Below, one piece after another: positions 53,744 through 62,581 of a stretch of DNA of 64,000 nt. The translations under genes were made by a program, and so were the position numbers. The stretch's first letter is position 1; every line of letters begins with the position of its first letter. The stretch spans positions 4,278,001-4,342,000 of the forward strand of contig OW818657.1 in NCBI GenBank assembly GCA_942492905.1, read 5' to 3'. Origin of the DNA: CAIZWU01 sp942492905. Lineage in GTDB: Bacteria > Verrucomicrobiota > Verrucomicrobiia > Verrucomicrobiales > V1-33. The notes beneath the pieces were generated by a model. The model had not been told where the DNA came from and ran no database searches. It saw only the letters and a program-made list of their open reading frames with translations.

Positions 53744-53777
53744 AAAAAACCGGCTCCCGGATGGATCCGGGAGCCGG
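53744..53777 (-). terminator. Strong rho-independent terminator after the 1067-aa gene
   Basis: A 12-bp perfect inverted repeat CCGGCTCCCGGA (53750-53761) and TCCGGGAGCCGG (53766-53777) with a 4-base loop, followed on the minus strand by a T-run (complement of A at 53744-53749). It lies 33 bp downstream of the giant gene's stop. Confidence 0.88.
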
Positions 53778-53809
53778 CTGGCTGGTGGAACTGGATGGTT
53801 CCGTTGGAA

Positions 53810-56800
53810 TCAAGGACGACGGACGCGGAAGAAAATCCGGGTCGGAGCCGTTCCCCCATTCAGGGTTGCAGGGTTCAGGGTGACGGTGGTCGTCGTGCCG
53901 GCGGCACCGGTGACGGTGCCGGCGGATGGCCAGACGCCTGCCAGATCCAGGTCATATTCGATCCCATAGATCACGCCAGGAGTGGACGGGAAGCTGAGGG
54001 TGATTTCGCCGGGATTCGGGCCCGCCGTGACGTTGGTGATCACAAAGCCCGGGTCCGTGATCGTGGCCGCAGTGAGAGCCAGACCTTCCGGCCCGCCCAC
54101 CAGACGCCAGTTGCCGGTGTCGGCATCGTTGTTGAAGCCACCTCTGGCGGCATACAGCTCGAAGTAGGAACCACCGGTGCCTTCAAACCAGATGAAGTCC
54201 ACCTTGTGAGGGCCTTCGCTGAGCGTGACCACCGCACGGGCATCCGAGTTGCCGGTGCCGAAACGGAAATACACCGTATCCCGCAAAGCGGGATCGATGA
54301 ATGACGCTCCGGAGACCCGTTGGAAGACTCCACCATCGATCCGCAGGGCGAAGCCATCATCGGAGTGCACCCCGAAGGTCCACTCCCCGCCTTCTCCGGC
54401 CGGGATCTGGATGGTGGCCTTCGCCACGCCGATGAGGTTGTCATCAGCTCCGATGCTGTCGGCGTATTCGAAGTCGGCCACCTGATAGGCGACCGTGGCG
54501 CTGCTGGCATTGAAGAGGCCAAGATCCGTTTGCCCGCCGTCGATGTCTGCGTAGTTCAGGTAGGGCGTGGTGGTATCGGTAATGGTGCCGCCCGCAGCGA
54601 TGGCGGAAGCGCGGGCATTGTAGATATTGTCACCCTGGAAGTCCACTCCGCGGATGAAGCGCAGACCCCAGGACGCGTCCCCGCCGGACGGGCCCGGAAT
54701 CGTGGCCGGCAGGAAGGGCGTCGGCGCGGTCACACTGGCGGGAGTTCCCAGCAATTGCCAGGCGCTGGTGCCACCCACCGAGCCGAAGCTGCCGGGAGCG
54801 TAGAAGAGCTCCCACGCGGCCCCGCCTCCGCCTTCCTGAGCAAGGAAGAAGACGTCGTAGGTGCCTGCGGCCGGCACATTGAGCACCGCCAGGGTAGGCG
54901 TGTCGCTGTAGCCCGGGGCATACACCGTGGTGCTGCCCTTCGGATCGAGCGCACCGGTCCCGTTGGTGCCGGTAAACCAGGCGCCTGGCACTGTCATCGC
55001 CCAACCGTCATCGGCCAGGACCCCGAGGGTGTAGAGGCCGGCTGCGGGGATGGTGATGGTGGCGCGGCTCACCGAGATGAGTTCGTTGTCGTCACCCGCC
55101 GTATTGCTGAGGAAGGGGACATCATTGTTGAACAATCCCAGGTAGTTGCCGGTGGTTCCGTCAAGGTCATTGAAGTTGATGACGGGGGAAATGCCGTCCA
55201 CCACCGTGAGACCTGTCAGGTCGCCGGAGGCCGTGGTCACCGCCCCACTCAGGGTGTTGCCATAGGCCGTGCGGATTTCGCGGACATTCCATTGGTTGGC
55301 CGGCGCCCCGGTGGGGGTTGCAGGCAGCACTGCGGGCAGCACCGTGTTTTCCCCACCACCGCCCACGAGGCTCCACGTGGTGCCGTTGGTGTTGTTGATG
55401 AAGTCGCCGGTGGCCCACGCCACTTCGTTGTAGGCCCCGCCTCCTCCTTCGAAGTAGAGGAACTCAATCACATACTGCCCGGCAGCCGGGAATTGGTACA
55501 ACCCGCGGGTGTCGCTGTTACCGGTGCCTACCAGGAAGGTCAGGGTCCGGGAGTCCGATGGATCGATCAAACCGCCGCCGCTCTTGTTGATGAAGCTTCC
55601 TCCCTTGATGCGCAGGGCAAAACCGTCATCGCTCTGCACCCAGAAGGACCGCTGCAGTTCCGCCGGCGTGGTGCCGGTGATGTTCACGAGGATGTTCGCG
55701 CCCTGGATAATGTCGTTGTCCTGTGCCGCCGTATTACTCAGGAAATTCCGGTCAAACCGGAACAACCCGCCGCCGCCCCCGTTGGTGTCAGGGTCGTAGT
55801 AGTTCATGTAGGGCGTGGTGGCGTCCGTGAAGACCGTCGGGCTGGTGAACATGTTGGCAACCCGGCCGATATCGAACGGATCAATCGGACCGTCGGTGAC
55901 TTCGCGGAGATTCCACACATCCAGCACCGGCGTGGCAGCGAGGAGATCGGCTTCCGCCAACACCGGGGTGGTCACGGTGCCGCTGGCGGTGAGGTTGATG
56001 TTATTCTGATCCCGGAAGTCCAGGCTGTAGGTATGCGAACTCCGGTTGGTCAGCGGGGTGCCGGGCACGTAGGTGACGGTGGTCACGCTGCCGCTCTTGG
56101 TCACAGTGGTCGGCGTGACGGTGGTCCCGTCGATCGTGAGGGCATCGACGCGGGACGGGATGACCACACTGCTGGTTCCGAAGTCGGTGATCCGGAAGGT
56201 GTAGCCGGTGGAGGAGGCCACCGCCTGGGTCACCGTCGCCAGCGGGGCGGGCGTGGTGGTCAGGGAAACGTTGTCGAAGTGGTGGGCCTCCCACTCGCCG
56301 CCGGTGCGGGCTGCGAAGACCATGCGGCCGCCGCTGGGGACCCAGCCGGTGGCGAGGTTGTCCACCACCTTGGTGCCCTTCCAGGTCACGTCGAGACTGC
56401 CATCGTTTTTCAATTCCACGCGGAAGCGGGCCCAGCCGGCGCTGCCGATAGGACCGGTTTGCAGGGAGAGCGGATCATCCACCGCGCCGTTGCGCACCGC
56501 CGCCGGCACTTCCAGCAGCACGACACCGTCCAGCTTGATGCTGAAGCCGACGACATCGCCGTTTCCATTGTCGTAGGTGTCGAAGCCCACCGACAATCCG
56601 GTCGGCGTGCCTTCCTCGGCCGCGCCGGCGTTGAACCCGGCGCCGTCGTCGAGCGTGTTATCGCCGGTGCGGGCGAAGTTGAGGCTGAAGCCATCCGCCG
56701 GATTCGCGGTGCCATTGCCGATGCGGCAGTCCACTTCAAAGATGAAGGACTGCACCGCATAACCGGCATCCAGATCCGGGAAGATCACGGTGGAGGTGGT

Positions 56801-57013
56801 GCCGCCGACGGCGTCCGTCAGCTTGAGGTATCCACCGGGGTTGCCGTCGGTGGGGCGGACTTCGGGGGAAGCCCCACCAAGGGTGTAAATCGTCAAACCG
56901 GTGGCACCGGCCGAGAAGTCATTGGTGTAAGAGCCTGCGGTGAGGCATGCAGGAATGGCGAAGAGACCGCAGAGCGATCCCGTCACCAACGCTGGGTAGC
57001 GGGTGTTTCTCAT
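53810..57013 (-). CDS. Giant secreted protein with lectin-like and PA14-like domains
   Basis: A 1067-residue exported protein (signal peptide LVTGSLCGLFAIPACLTAGS). Residues 30-255 form an L-type-lectin/LamG-like domain (VGFDTYDNGNGDVVGFSIKL). Residues about 260-360 are a beta sandwich (SSHTYSLDFRD). Three PA14-like modules follow with the shared SDDGFALRI-type element: WVQSDDGFALRIKGG, LADDGWAMTV and HSDDGFALRIDGG. Each is followed by a YFEGGGGAYNEVAW-like or FFLAQEGGGGAAWELFY strand. The C-terminal 90 residues are a fibronectin-like finish ending RIFFRVRRP. Probably binds extracellular polysaccharide. It ends at a strong terminator and is divergent from the NHL gene. Confidence 0.8.
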   Translation of the reverse strand: MRNTRYPALVTGSLCGLFAIPACLTAGSYTNDFSAGATGLTIYTLGGASPEVRPTDGNPGGYLKLTDAVGGTTSTVIFPDLDAGYAVQSFIFEVDCRIGNGTANPADGFSLNFARTGDNTLDDGAGFNAGAAEEGTPTGLSVGFDTYDNGNGDVVGFSIKLDGVVLLEVPAAVRNGAVDDPLSLQTGPIGSAGWARFRVELKNDGSLDVTWKGTKVVDNLATGWVPSGGRMVFAARTGGEWEAHHFDNVSLTTTPAPLATVTQAVASSTGYTFRITDFGTSSVVIPSRVDALTIDGTTVTPTTVTKSGSVTTVTYVPGTPLTNRSSHTYSLDFRDQNNINLTASGTVTTPVLAEADLLAATPVLDVWNLREVTDGPIDPFDIGRVANMFTSPTVFTDATTPYMNYYDPDTNGGGGGLFRFDRNFLSNTAAQDNDIIQGANILVNITGTTPAELQRSFWVQSDDGFALRIKGGSFINKSGGGLIDPSDSRTLTFLVGTGNSDTRGLYQFPAAGQYVIEFLYFEGGGGAYNEVAWATGDFINNTNGTTWSLVGGGGENTVLPAVLPATPTGAPANQWNVREIRTAYGNTLSGAVTTASGDLTGLTVVDGISPVINFNDLDGTTGNYLGLFNNDVPFLSNTAGDDNELISVSRATITIPAAGLYTLGVLADDGWAMTVPGAWFTGTNGTGALDPKGSTTVYAPGYSDTPTLAVLNVPAAGTYDVFFLAQEGGGGAAWELFYAPGSFGSVGGTSAWQLLGTPASVTAPTPFLPATIPGPSGGDASWGLRFIRGVDFQGDNIYNARASAIAAGGTITDTTTPYLNYADIDGGQTDLGLFNASSATVAYQVADFEYADSIGADDNLIGVAKATIQIPAGEGGEWTFGVHSDDGFALRIDGGVFQRVSGASFIDPALRDTVYFRFGTGNSDARAVVTLSEGPHKVDFIWFEGTGGSYFELYAARGGFNNDADTGNWRLVGGPEGLALTAATITDPGFVITNVTAGPNPGEITLSFPSTPGVIYGIEYDLDLAGVWPSAGTVTGAAGTTTTVTLNPATLNGGTAPTRIFFRVRRP

Positions 57014-57339
57014 GTTATTGGGAGGGAGGGGGGTGTTGCTGAACCTGATTAAAATTCAGATTCGAGCGGGTTTTAACCGGGTTAATATTAACGGGTTGTG
57101 AATAAGTTGATAAAGTCAGGACCCTTCAGCGCCGACTCCTTTCCTGCCCCCCGCGTCCCAGGAAACCACCCGGCGATTGCAAGCAACAATTCCGTTAAAA
57201 ATCCTGCTTTGACAGCAGCGGGGAGCCCCGCACCGGCGTCTCATGCAGCGTTGTTGCGGCCACTCCATCGGGCGCAGGAAGGCGAAAACTTTAAAAAAAG
57301 GAAAGGTGCACTGAGCTGGGGCGATTTAAGTCTTTTTCC
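57014..57339. other. Divergent intergenic region with an AT-rich palindrome
   Basis: This 326-bp region separates two divergent genes for giant secreted proteins. It holds the perfect 12-bp palindrome GTTAATATTAAC (57081-57092) in an AT-rich stretch (57048-57115), and a TTGACA-like box near 57210. No gene is convincing. It should contain both promoters, but the -10 boxes cannot be assigned with confidence. Confidence 0.45.
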
Positions 57340-60234
57340 ATGAAGTTCCTTTCCCTCCGTTTGCTGCTGCCAGCGGCCTGTCTTCCGTTTTTCACGATCA
57401 GTGGCGGCCTCTGCCAAACGCTCCCCCCACCCGTCCAGCCGTTGATAGAGACCACGGTCCAAGCAGAGAATCTGGATGCGGCGGCGTTTGCGGAGTGGGT
57501 GGACGGCCGGGAGGTTCCGGTTTCCGGGGCGGATCAGGCGGAACAACCCGCGTGGGTGCTTTGGACCAACACCACCCGGCCGGGCCATTCCGGCCGCAAG
57601 TTCGGCGACACCAACAAACCCGGGGCGCGGCATCTGCGGATTGGATTTAAAACTCCCGTGCGGGCCGGCAGTGTCCTGGTTTGCGGGGGCGGCCGTTTGA
57701 GTGTGCTCCGGCCGGAGGCGGTTTATCCGGGCGCACTGGATAACAACGGGGACTGGATGGAGGCCGCACGGATGGAAAATGGCGAAGTCACGCAGAAGGA
57801 AGTGGCCGCCGGGGAACTGGCGGTGTGGGTGCTGCCGCCGGGCACGTCCACGCGCGCGTTGCGTTTTTCCCATGCCGCCGAGGCGTCGGATGAGGCCTAC
57901 GCCGGGCACTTGGAGGGCGCTTTCGTTTCGAGGGAACGCTGGAATAACCTCGCGCCGCAGGCCCTCGCCGGGGCCACCGCCAACCTGCCGAAAGCCGGCG
58001 TACTGAATAACAGCCGTCGCGATACCTTTGCCGAGTGGGACAATCTGAGCAGCGAGGGACGAGCTCCCGCGGGGTCGCCCGCAGTGTCACCACAACATTC
58101 GCCGCGGGTCATGCTCACCTGGCCGGAGCCGGTGCGTCTGGAGGCGGTCAATGCGATCGGCGCAGGTTTTGCTGCCGGGGAAATCCAAGCCTACACCGGA
58201 CCGGTCGACCGGCATCCGCGCGATGCCGGAGACCAGGACTGGCAAAGTCTGGGCCAGGTGGCGGAACTGCAAAACGGCTATCCGGTTCCCCTGTGGCCCA
58301 ATCTGCTCCGCTTCCGCGAGCCTATCACCACGCGCGCGCTACGCCTGCAGATGACCGCGCCGACCACGGAAGCAGGGCATTCCCATTTGAAGGGCCGCAC
58401 CCGGGAGGGCAAACGGGTATGGCTAGGGGAGCTGATGGCTTTGCAGTCCCTCGGCGACGCCCCGTTGCAGGCCGCGCCACGTCCGGTGGCTGCGGCGGAA
58501 CCGCATCCACCCATCCCCGTGCCATTCAAGCTGGACCGGCCGGGATTTGTCACCCTGGTGATTGAGGACGCCACCGGGAAACGGGTGCGCAATCTGATTT
58601 CGGAAACCCCCTTCCCTGCGGGGGACAACGTGGCCTGGTGGGATGGCACCGATGACCTGGGCCGCGATTTGGATGCGGCCAGACACGGCGTTTACCGGAT
58701 TCCGGCGCAGTTCGTGACCCCGGGCGCCTATCAGATGCGCGGTCTGGTGCGCGGGGAAATCGAACCCCGTTATGAGTTCCCCGTCTATGCGGACGGGAAT
58801 CCCGCGTGGGAGACGGCCGATAAAACAGGAGGCTGGCTCACCAATCACACCCCGCCGCAGGCCGCGCTTTTTGTACCGGCGGAGAAATCGCCCACCGGTG
58901 CCGCCATGGTTTATCTGGGAAGCGCGGTGAGTGAAGGCGGCTCCGGTCTGGCCTGGGTGGATCTGGATGGCCGGAAACAGGGCGGCCGGGGATGGGTGGG
59001 CGGGAACTGGACCGCCGCCCCTCACCTCGCGTCCGACCGCGGGCCTGACGCGGATCCTGGCACTTATGCCTACGTCGGCTCCACCTGGACCGCCTCCAGC
59101 AACAATGAGGACCGGACCCATGGCGAACTGCGCATCACCGCCCTGACGGACAAGGGGGACCGGCCGGTCATCAAATATGCCTTCACCCCGTCGGCCGCCG
59201 GTGAAAAGGACCGGCACTGGATCGAACAACTCGGCGGCATCGCCGCCCATAACGGATTACTGGTAGCCAGCCTGCATAAAGTCGGCACGCTGCTTTTTGT
59301 TGATATCAAAACCGGTGCGGTGCGGGGGGAAGCCCCCGTGGAAAGCCCGCGCGGCCTGACCTTTGATGCCCAGGGGCGCTTGCTGGTGCTTTCGGGAACG
59401 AAGCTGCTGCGCTACACGATGAAGGCTGACGAGCCCGCAAAGCTGCCCCTTCCGGAAACGCTGATTGCGGAAGGCCTGGAAGATCCGCAGGGCCTCACTC
59501 TGGATCCGGAGGGCCACCTCTTGGTGAGCGATCACGGCCGATCCCATCAGGTGAAGGTCTTCCACCCTGACGGAAAACCCCAGCGCACCATTGGCCAAGC
59601 CGGGGCTCCACGGGCCGGCGTCTATGACCCGCTGCACCTGAATCATCCCGCCGGGCTGGCCATCGACGCCAACCACCGCTTGTGGGTCACGGAAAATGAT
59701 TTCCTGCCCAAACGGGTCTCGGTCTGGAACCAGGACGGCACCCTTTGGAAAGCCTTCTACGGCCCGGCCAAATACGGCGGGGGCGGCACGCTTGATCCCC
59801 TGCGTAAAACCCGGTTCTTTTACGCCGACGAAGGCCGGGGAGCGCTGGAATTCCAACTCGACTGGGCGAAGGGCGAATCGAAGATTGTGAGGGTTTATTA
59901 CCGTCCGGGCCCCGGCGATCTGAAACTGCCGGAGCATGCCGCCGCGCCGGAACTGGCCCTCTATCACGGAGGCCGCCGGTATTTCACGAACTGTTATAAT
60001 TCCAACCCCACCGGCGGCAGCGCGGCGTTTCTGTTTCTGGACCGCGATGGCCTGGCGCAGCCGGTAGCCGCCCGGGCCGGGCCGCGGATTGGCCGCTGCT
60101 GCAGACCCCGGCGTTCGCCGCGCGCCTGCCCGCCGGGACAGATTGGAAAAACCGCGGGCCCGCCTTCCTTTGGTCCGATGCCAATGACGATCACCAGGTG
60201 CAACCGGAGGAGGTGGAGTTTCAGGATTCGGTGA
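57340..60234 (+). CDS. Secreted FlgD-Ig/NHL propeller protein, 5' part of a frameshifted gene
   Basis: The frame as it stands codes for 964 residues, but the native reading ends near 60070 and then continues in another frame to 61715 (next entry). Signal peptide LLLPAACLPFFTISGGLC. About residues 380-500 form a FlgD-Ig-like domain (KLDRPGFVTLVIEDATGKR), then an NHL-type propeller with GLTFDAQGRLLVLSG, DPQGLTLDPEGHLLVSDHG and PAGLAIDANHRLWVTEN. After about residue 911 the sequence becomes Arg/Cys-rich (GPRIGRCCRPRRSPRA), which is the wrong frame. Strand-paired with its C-terminal half, the intended protein is about 1460 residues. Confidence 0.75.
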   Translation: MKFLSLRLLLPAACLPFFTISGGLCQTLPPPVQPLIETTVQAENLDAAAFAEWVDGREVPVSGADQAEQPAWVLWTNTTRPGHSGRKFGDTNKPGARHLRIGFKTPVRAGSVLVCGGGRLSVLRPEAVYPGALDNNGDWMEAARMENGEVTQKEVAAGELAVWVLPPGTSTRALRFSHAAEASDEAYAGHLEGAFVSRERWNNLAPQALAGATANLPKAGVLNNSRRDTFAEWDNLSSEGRAPAGSPAVSPQHSPRVMLTWPEPVRLEAVNAIGAGFAAGEIQAYTGPVDRHPRDAGDQDWQSLGQVAELQNGYPVPLWPNLLRFREPITTRALRLQMTAPTTEAGHSHLKGRTREGKRVWLGELMALQSLGDAPLQAAPRPVAAAEPHPPIPVPFKLDRPGFVTLVIEDATGKRVRNLISETPFPAGDNVAWWDGTDDLGRDLDAARHGVYRIPAQFVTPGAYQMRGLVRGEIEPRYEFPVYADGNPAWETADKTGGWLTNHTPPQAALFVPAEKSPTGAAMVYLGSAVSEGGSGLAWVDLDGRKQGGRGWVGGNWTAAPHLASDRGPDADPGTYAYVGSTWTASSNNEDRTHGELRITALTDKGDRPVIKYAFTPSAAGEKDRHWIEQLGGIAAHNGLLVASLHKVGTLLFVDIKTGAVRGEAPVESPRGLTFDAQGRLLVLSGTKLLRYTMKADEPAKLPLPETLIAEGLEDPQGLTLDPEGHLLVSDHGRSHQVKVFHPDGKPQRTIGQAGAPRAGVYDPLHLNHPAGLAIDANHRLWVTENDFLPKRVSVWNQDGTLWKAFYGPAKYGGGGTLDPLRKTRFFYADEGRGALEFQLDWAKGESKIVRVYYRPGPGDLKLPEHAAAPELALYHGGRRYFTNCYNSNPTGGSAAFLFLDRDGLAQPVAARAGPRIGRCCRPRRSPRACPPGQIGKTAGPPSFGPMPMTITRCNRRRWSFRIR

Positions 60235-61715
60235 TCGGCGGAGTGACGGTCATGCCGGACCTTTCGTTGTGTGTGGCCCGCCTCGGGGGGAAGGCGATGC
60301 GTTTTGTGCCTACCGGATTTTCTCCCGGCGGCGCCCCGCTCTATCATTTGAGCAACGGCCAGACGCTGGCGGAGGGCGTGCAGCCCCCGGCTTCGTCAGG
60401 CGGGGATCAGGTGCTGGCCGGACCGGAGGGTTGGAGCGCGGTGACGCTGGGCCTCGCCCCCTTTGCCCAGCACTCGCTGTCCGGCGCCCGGAATGGCCAG
60501 CCGATGTGGAGTTATCCCAGCGTGTGGCCCGGGCTGCACGCCGGCCACGAGGCCCCTGCCCCGGACCGGCCCGGCCAGCTCATCGGCACCACCCGTCTGC
60601 TGGGGGGATTTGTCACGCCGCGGGACTCGGACGCCGGCCCCCTCTGGGCCGTGAATGCCAACATGGGAACGATCCATCTCTTCACCGCCGACGGCCTGTA
60701 TGTGGCCACAGTGTTTGAGGACAAGCGCCTCGGCAAGCCGTGGTCCATGCCCGCCCCGGAGCGGAACATGAGCTTGAAGGGATTCACTCTCAGTGAGGAA
60801 AATTTCTGGCCCACCTGGAGTCAGACCCCTGACGGAAAAGTCTATCTGATGAACGGCGCCAAGGCTTCGCTGGTGCGGTTGGATGGATTGGATAGCATCC
60901 GCCGAATCCCGGTCGCGCCATTGCCGGTCACTGCGGAGGACTTGCAGAAATCGCAGACCTGGCTGGCCGAACGGGAGGCCCACCGGCAGAAGCAGCAGGG
61001 ACGCGGGGTTCTACCAGTGGCCCTGCGCCCGCAGGCTCCCCTGGTGGATGGAAAGACCGATGACTGGGCCGATGCCGCGTGGGTGGATATTGATAAAAAC
61101 GGCGTCGCGGCCAACTTCAACTCCGACTCCAAACCCTACGATATCACCGCGGCCGTGGCCATTGCGGGGGACCGGTTATACGCGGCCTTCCGCACCGGCG
61201 ATGCCCGGCTGCTGCAGAACTCCGGGGAGGTGCCGGAAGCGCCCTTCAAGACGGGCGGCGGGCTGGACCTGATGCTGGGAGTGAATGCCGCCGCGGATCC
61301 CGCCCGCCGCGGTCCCGTGGAAGGTGATCTCAGGCTGCTGGTCACCATGGTCAAAGGCCAGCCCAAGGCCGTGCTCTACCGGCCGGTCGTCCCCGGCACG
61401 AAAACTCCCGTGCCCTTCTCCTCGCCGTGGCGCACCATCACCCTGGACCGCGCGGATGACGTCAGCGCTCAAATCCAGCTCGCGGGGGATGCGTCAGGCC
61501 AGTATGAATTTTCCGTGCCGCTGGCCACCCTTGGTTTGAAACCGGAACCCGGGCAGGTGCTCCGTGGTGACATCGGCATCCTGCGGGGCAATGGCACGGA
61601 AACCACCGCCCGGGTGTATTGGAGCAACAAAGCCACCGGCATCACCTCCGATGTGCCCTCGGAGGCCATGCTCACCCCCATGCTTTGGGGCGGAGTCGAA
61701 CTAAAAGGAAAGTGA
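60198..61715 (+). CDS. C-terminal part of the frameshifted FlgD-Ig/NHL/CBM9-like protein
   Basis: The intact reading continues from the previous gene across the frameshift; in this frame, protein-like sequence starts before the GTG at 60198, reading GRAADWPLLQTPAF and NRGPAFLWSDANDDHQVQP. The visible part holds the end of the propeller (VNANMGTIHLFTADGLYVATV, SQTPDGKVYLMNGAKASLV) and then a CBM9-like/DOMON-like beta-sandwich domain (PLVDGKTDDWADAAWVDID, then YDITAAVAIAGDRLYAAFRT) that often binds carbohydrate. Taken alone, this frame has no signal peptide and probably is not translated independently. See the frameshift finding. Confidence 0.7.
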   Translation: MQPEEVEFQDSVIGGVTVMPDLSLCVARLGGKAMRFVPTGFSPGGAPLYHLSNGQTLAEGVQPPASSGGDQVLAGPEGWSAVTLGLAPFAQHSLSGARNGQPMWSYPSVWPGLHAGHEAPAPDRPGQLIGTTRLLGGFVTPRDSDAGPLWAVNANMGTIHLFTADGLYVATVFEDKRLGKPWSMPAPERNMSLKGFTLSEENFWPTWSQTPDGKVYLMNGAKASLVRLDGLDSIRRIPVAPLPVTAEDLQKSQTWLAEREAHRQKQQGRGVLPVALRPQAPLVDGKTDDWADAAWVDIDKNGVAANFNSDSKPYDITAAVAIAGDRLYAAFRTGDARLLQNSGEVPEAPFKTGGGLDLMLGVNAAADPARRGPVEGDLRLLVTMVKGQPKAVLYRPVVPGTKTPVPFSSPWRTITLDRADDVSAQIQLAGDASGQYEFSVPLATLGLKPEPGQVLRGDIGILRGNGTETTARVYWSNKATGITSDVPSEAMLTPMLWGGVELKGK

Positions 61716-61950
61716 TCCTGGGATCCTGGGCTGAAGCGGCAAACTCCTTCAATTCCGGGGCAGTCGCCCCCCCCCCTGCCCGCTGGATTGCTTTAGCCCG
61801 CCGCAGGCAGGTTGCCCAGTCCGGTGGTGGCAGTGGCAGCGATGGTCTTAAGCGGTGTCCCGGTGGCAATGCCCTCCGCCTGCGGCATCCTGTTTCAGCC
61901 CCGGGATGACGATGAGGAGGAGCCGGGACTTCAGCGGCTCACCACCCCAT
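61716..61950. other. Intergenic gap without recognised features
   Basis: This 235-bp gap between same-strand genes contains a short tandem GATCCTGG duplication right after the stop (61714-61731) and a C-rich run. No terminator with a T-run and no convincing small gene is visible; the frame from 61812 overlaps the next gene out of phase. Confidence 0.4.
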
Positions 61951-62541
61951 ATGAAAAACCCCTGCCACTGGCTGATGGTGTTTCCCTTTGCTGCCGCCTC
62001 GGTCGCGACGGCGTATGGGGTTGAGGGCTCCACAGCGCCCGGTTTCCCCGCCGTGCCGGATGCCGTGCATCTGCATCTCCTGACCAACCATATCCCCCTC
62101 TTCATCACCCTGTCCGGGCTGATTGCCTTGGGCCTGGCGCTGCTTTGGAAAAGCGATCACGCCAAAAGGGTGGGACTCATCCTCCTGATTTTCGGCACCG
62201 TGGGCGGCGTGGTCACCCTGTGGCTGGGCCAGGAGTCCTACAAGCCCGTGCGCGCCCTGGCCGATGAAATGGGCCAGGATTGGCTGGATCTGCACATGGA
62301 ACGGGCCGAGCAGGTGGCTTGGCTCTTTTGGCTGGCGGCCGCCTCCGCAGTGGCTGCTTTGGTCATGGTGTGGCGCCATCTCCGCTTCGCCCTCGTGGCC
62401 ACGGTGATGGCCGGGGCTCTCGCCGCCGCCACCCTGGGAGCCTCCGGCTGGATCGCAGACGCCGGAGGAAAGATCCGCCACCCGGAAATCAGAGGAAATG
62501 AGGTGCCGCCCTCCGACCCGGAGCATCCGCACGGGGAGTAG
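61951..62541 (+). CDS. Membrane protein of unknown function, possibly exported
   Basis: A 196-residue protein with an N-terminal signal-like segment (WLMVFPFAAASVATAYG) followed by three or four TM helices: about 41-60 (LLTNHIPLFITLSGLIALGL), 72-91 (VGLILLIFGTVGGVVTLWLG), 123-142 (AWLFWLAAASAVAALVMVW) and 148-165. His residues at HLHLLTNH and at the end (RHPEIRGNE, HPHGE) could bind metal or haem, but that is speculation. I do not recognise a family with certainty. ATG 61951 is chosen for the signal-like start. The neighbour is the frameshifted giant. Confidence 0.65.
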   Translation: MKNPCHWLMVFPFAAASVATAYGVEGSTAPGFPAVPDAVHLHLLTNHIPLFITLSGLIALGLALLWKSDHAKRVGLILLIFGTVGGVVTLWLGQESYKPVRALADEMGQDWLDLHMERAEQVAWLFWLAAASAVAALVMVWRHLRFALVATVMAGALAAATLGASGWIADAGGKIRHPEIRGNEVPPSDPEHPHGE

Positions 62542-62581
62542 TTCCTGTGGCGGGTGATTTCCTTCCCCTTTCTTTTCGAGC

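Noticed and set aside
54320..57052. A 910-codon plus-strand frame opposite the giant lectin/PA14 protein
   Set aside because: It is the antisense of a real gene with low-complexity Gly/Arg/His content and no signal peptide or domain; typical of GC-rich shadow frames.
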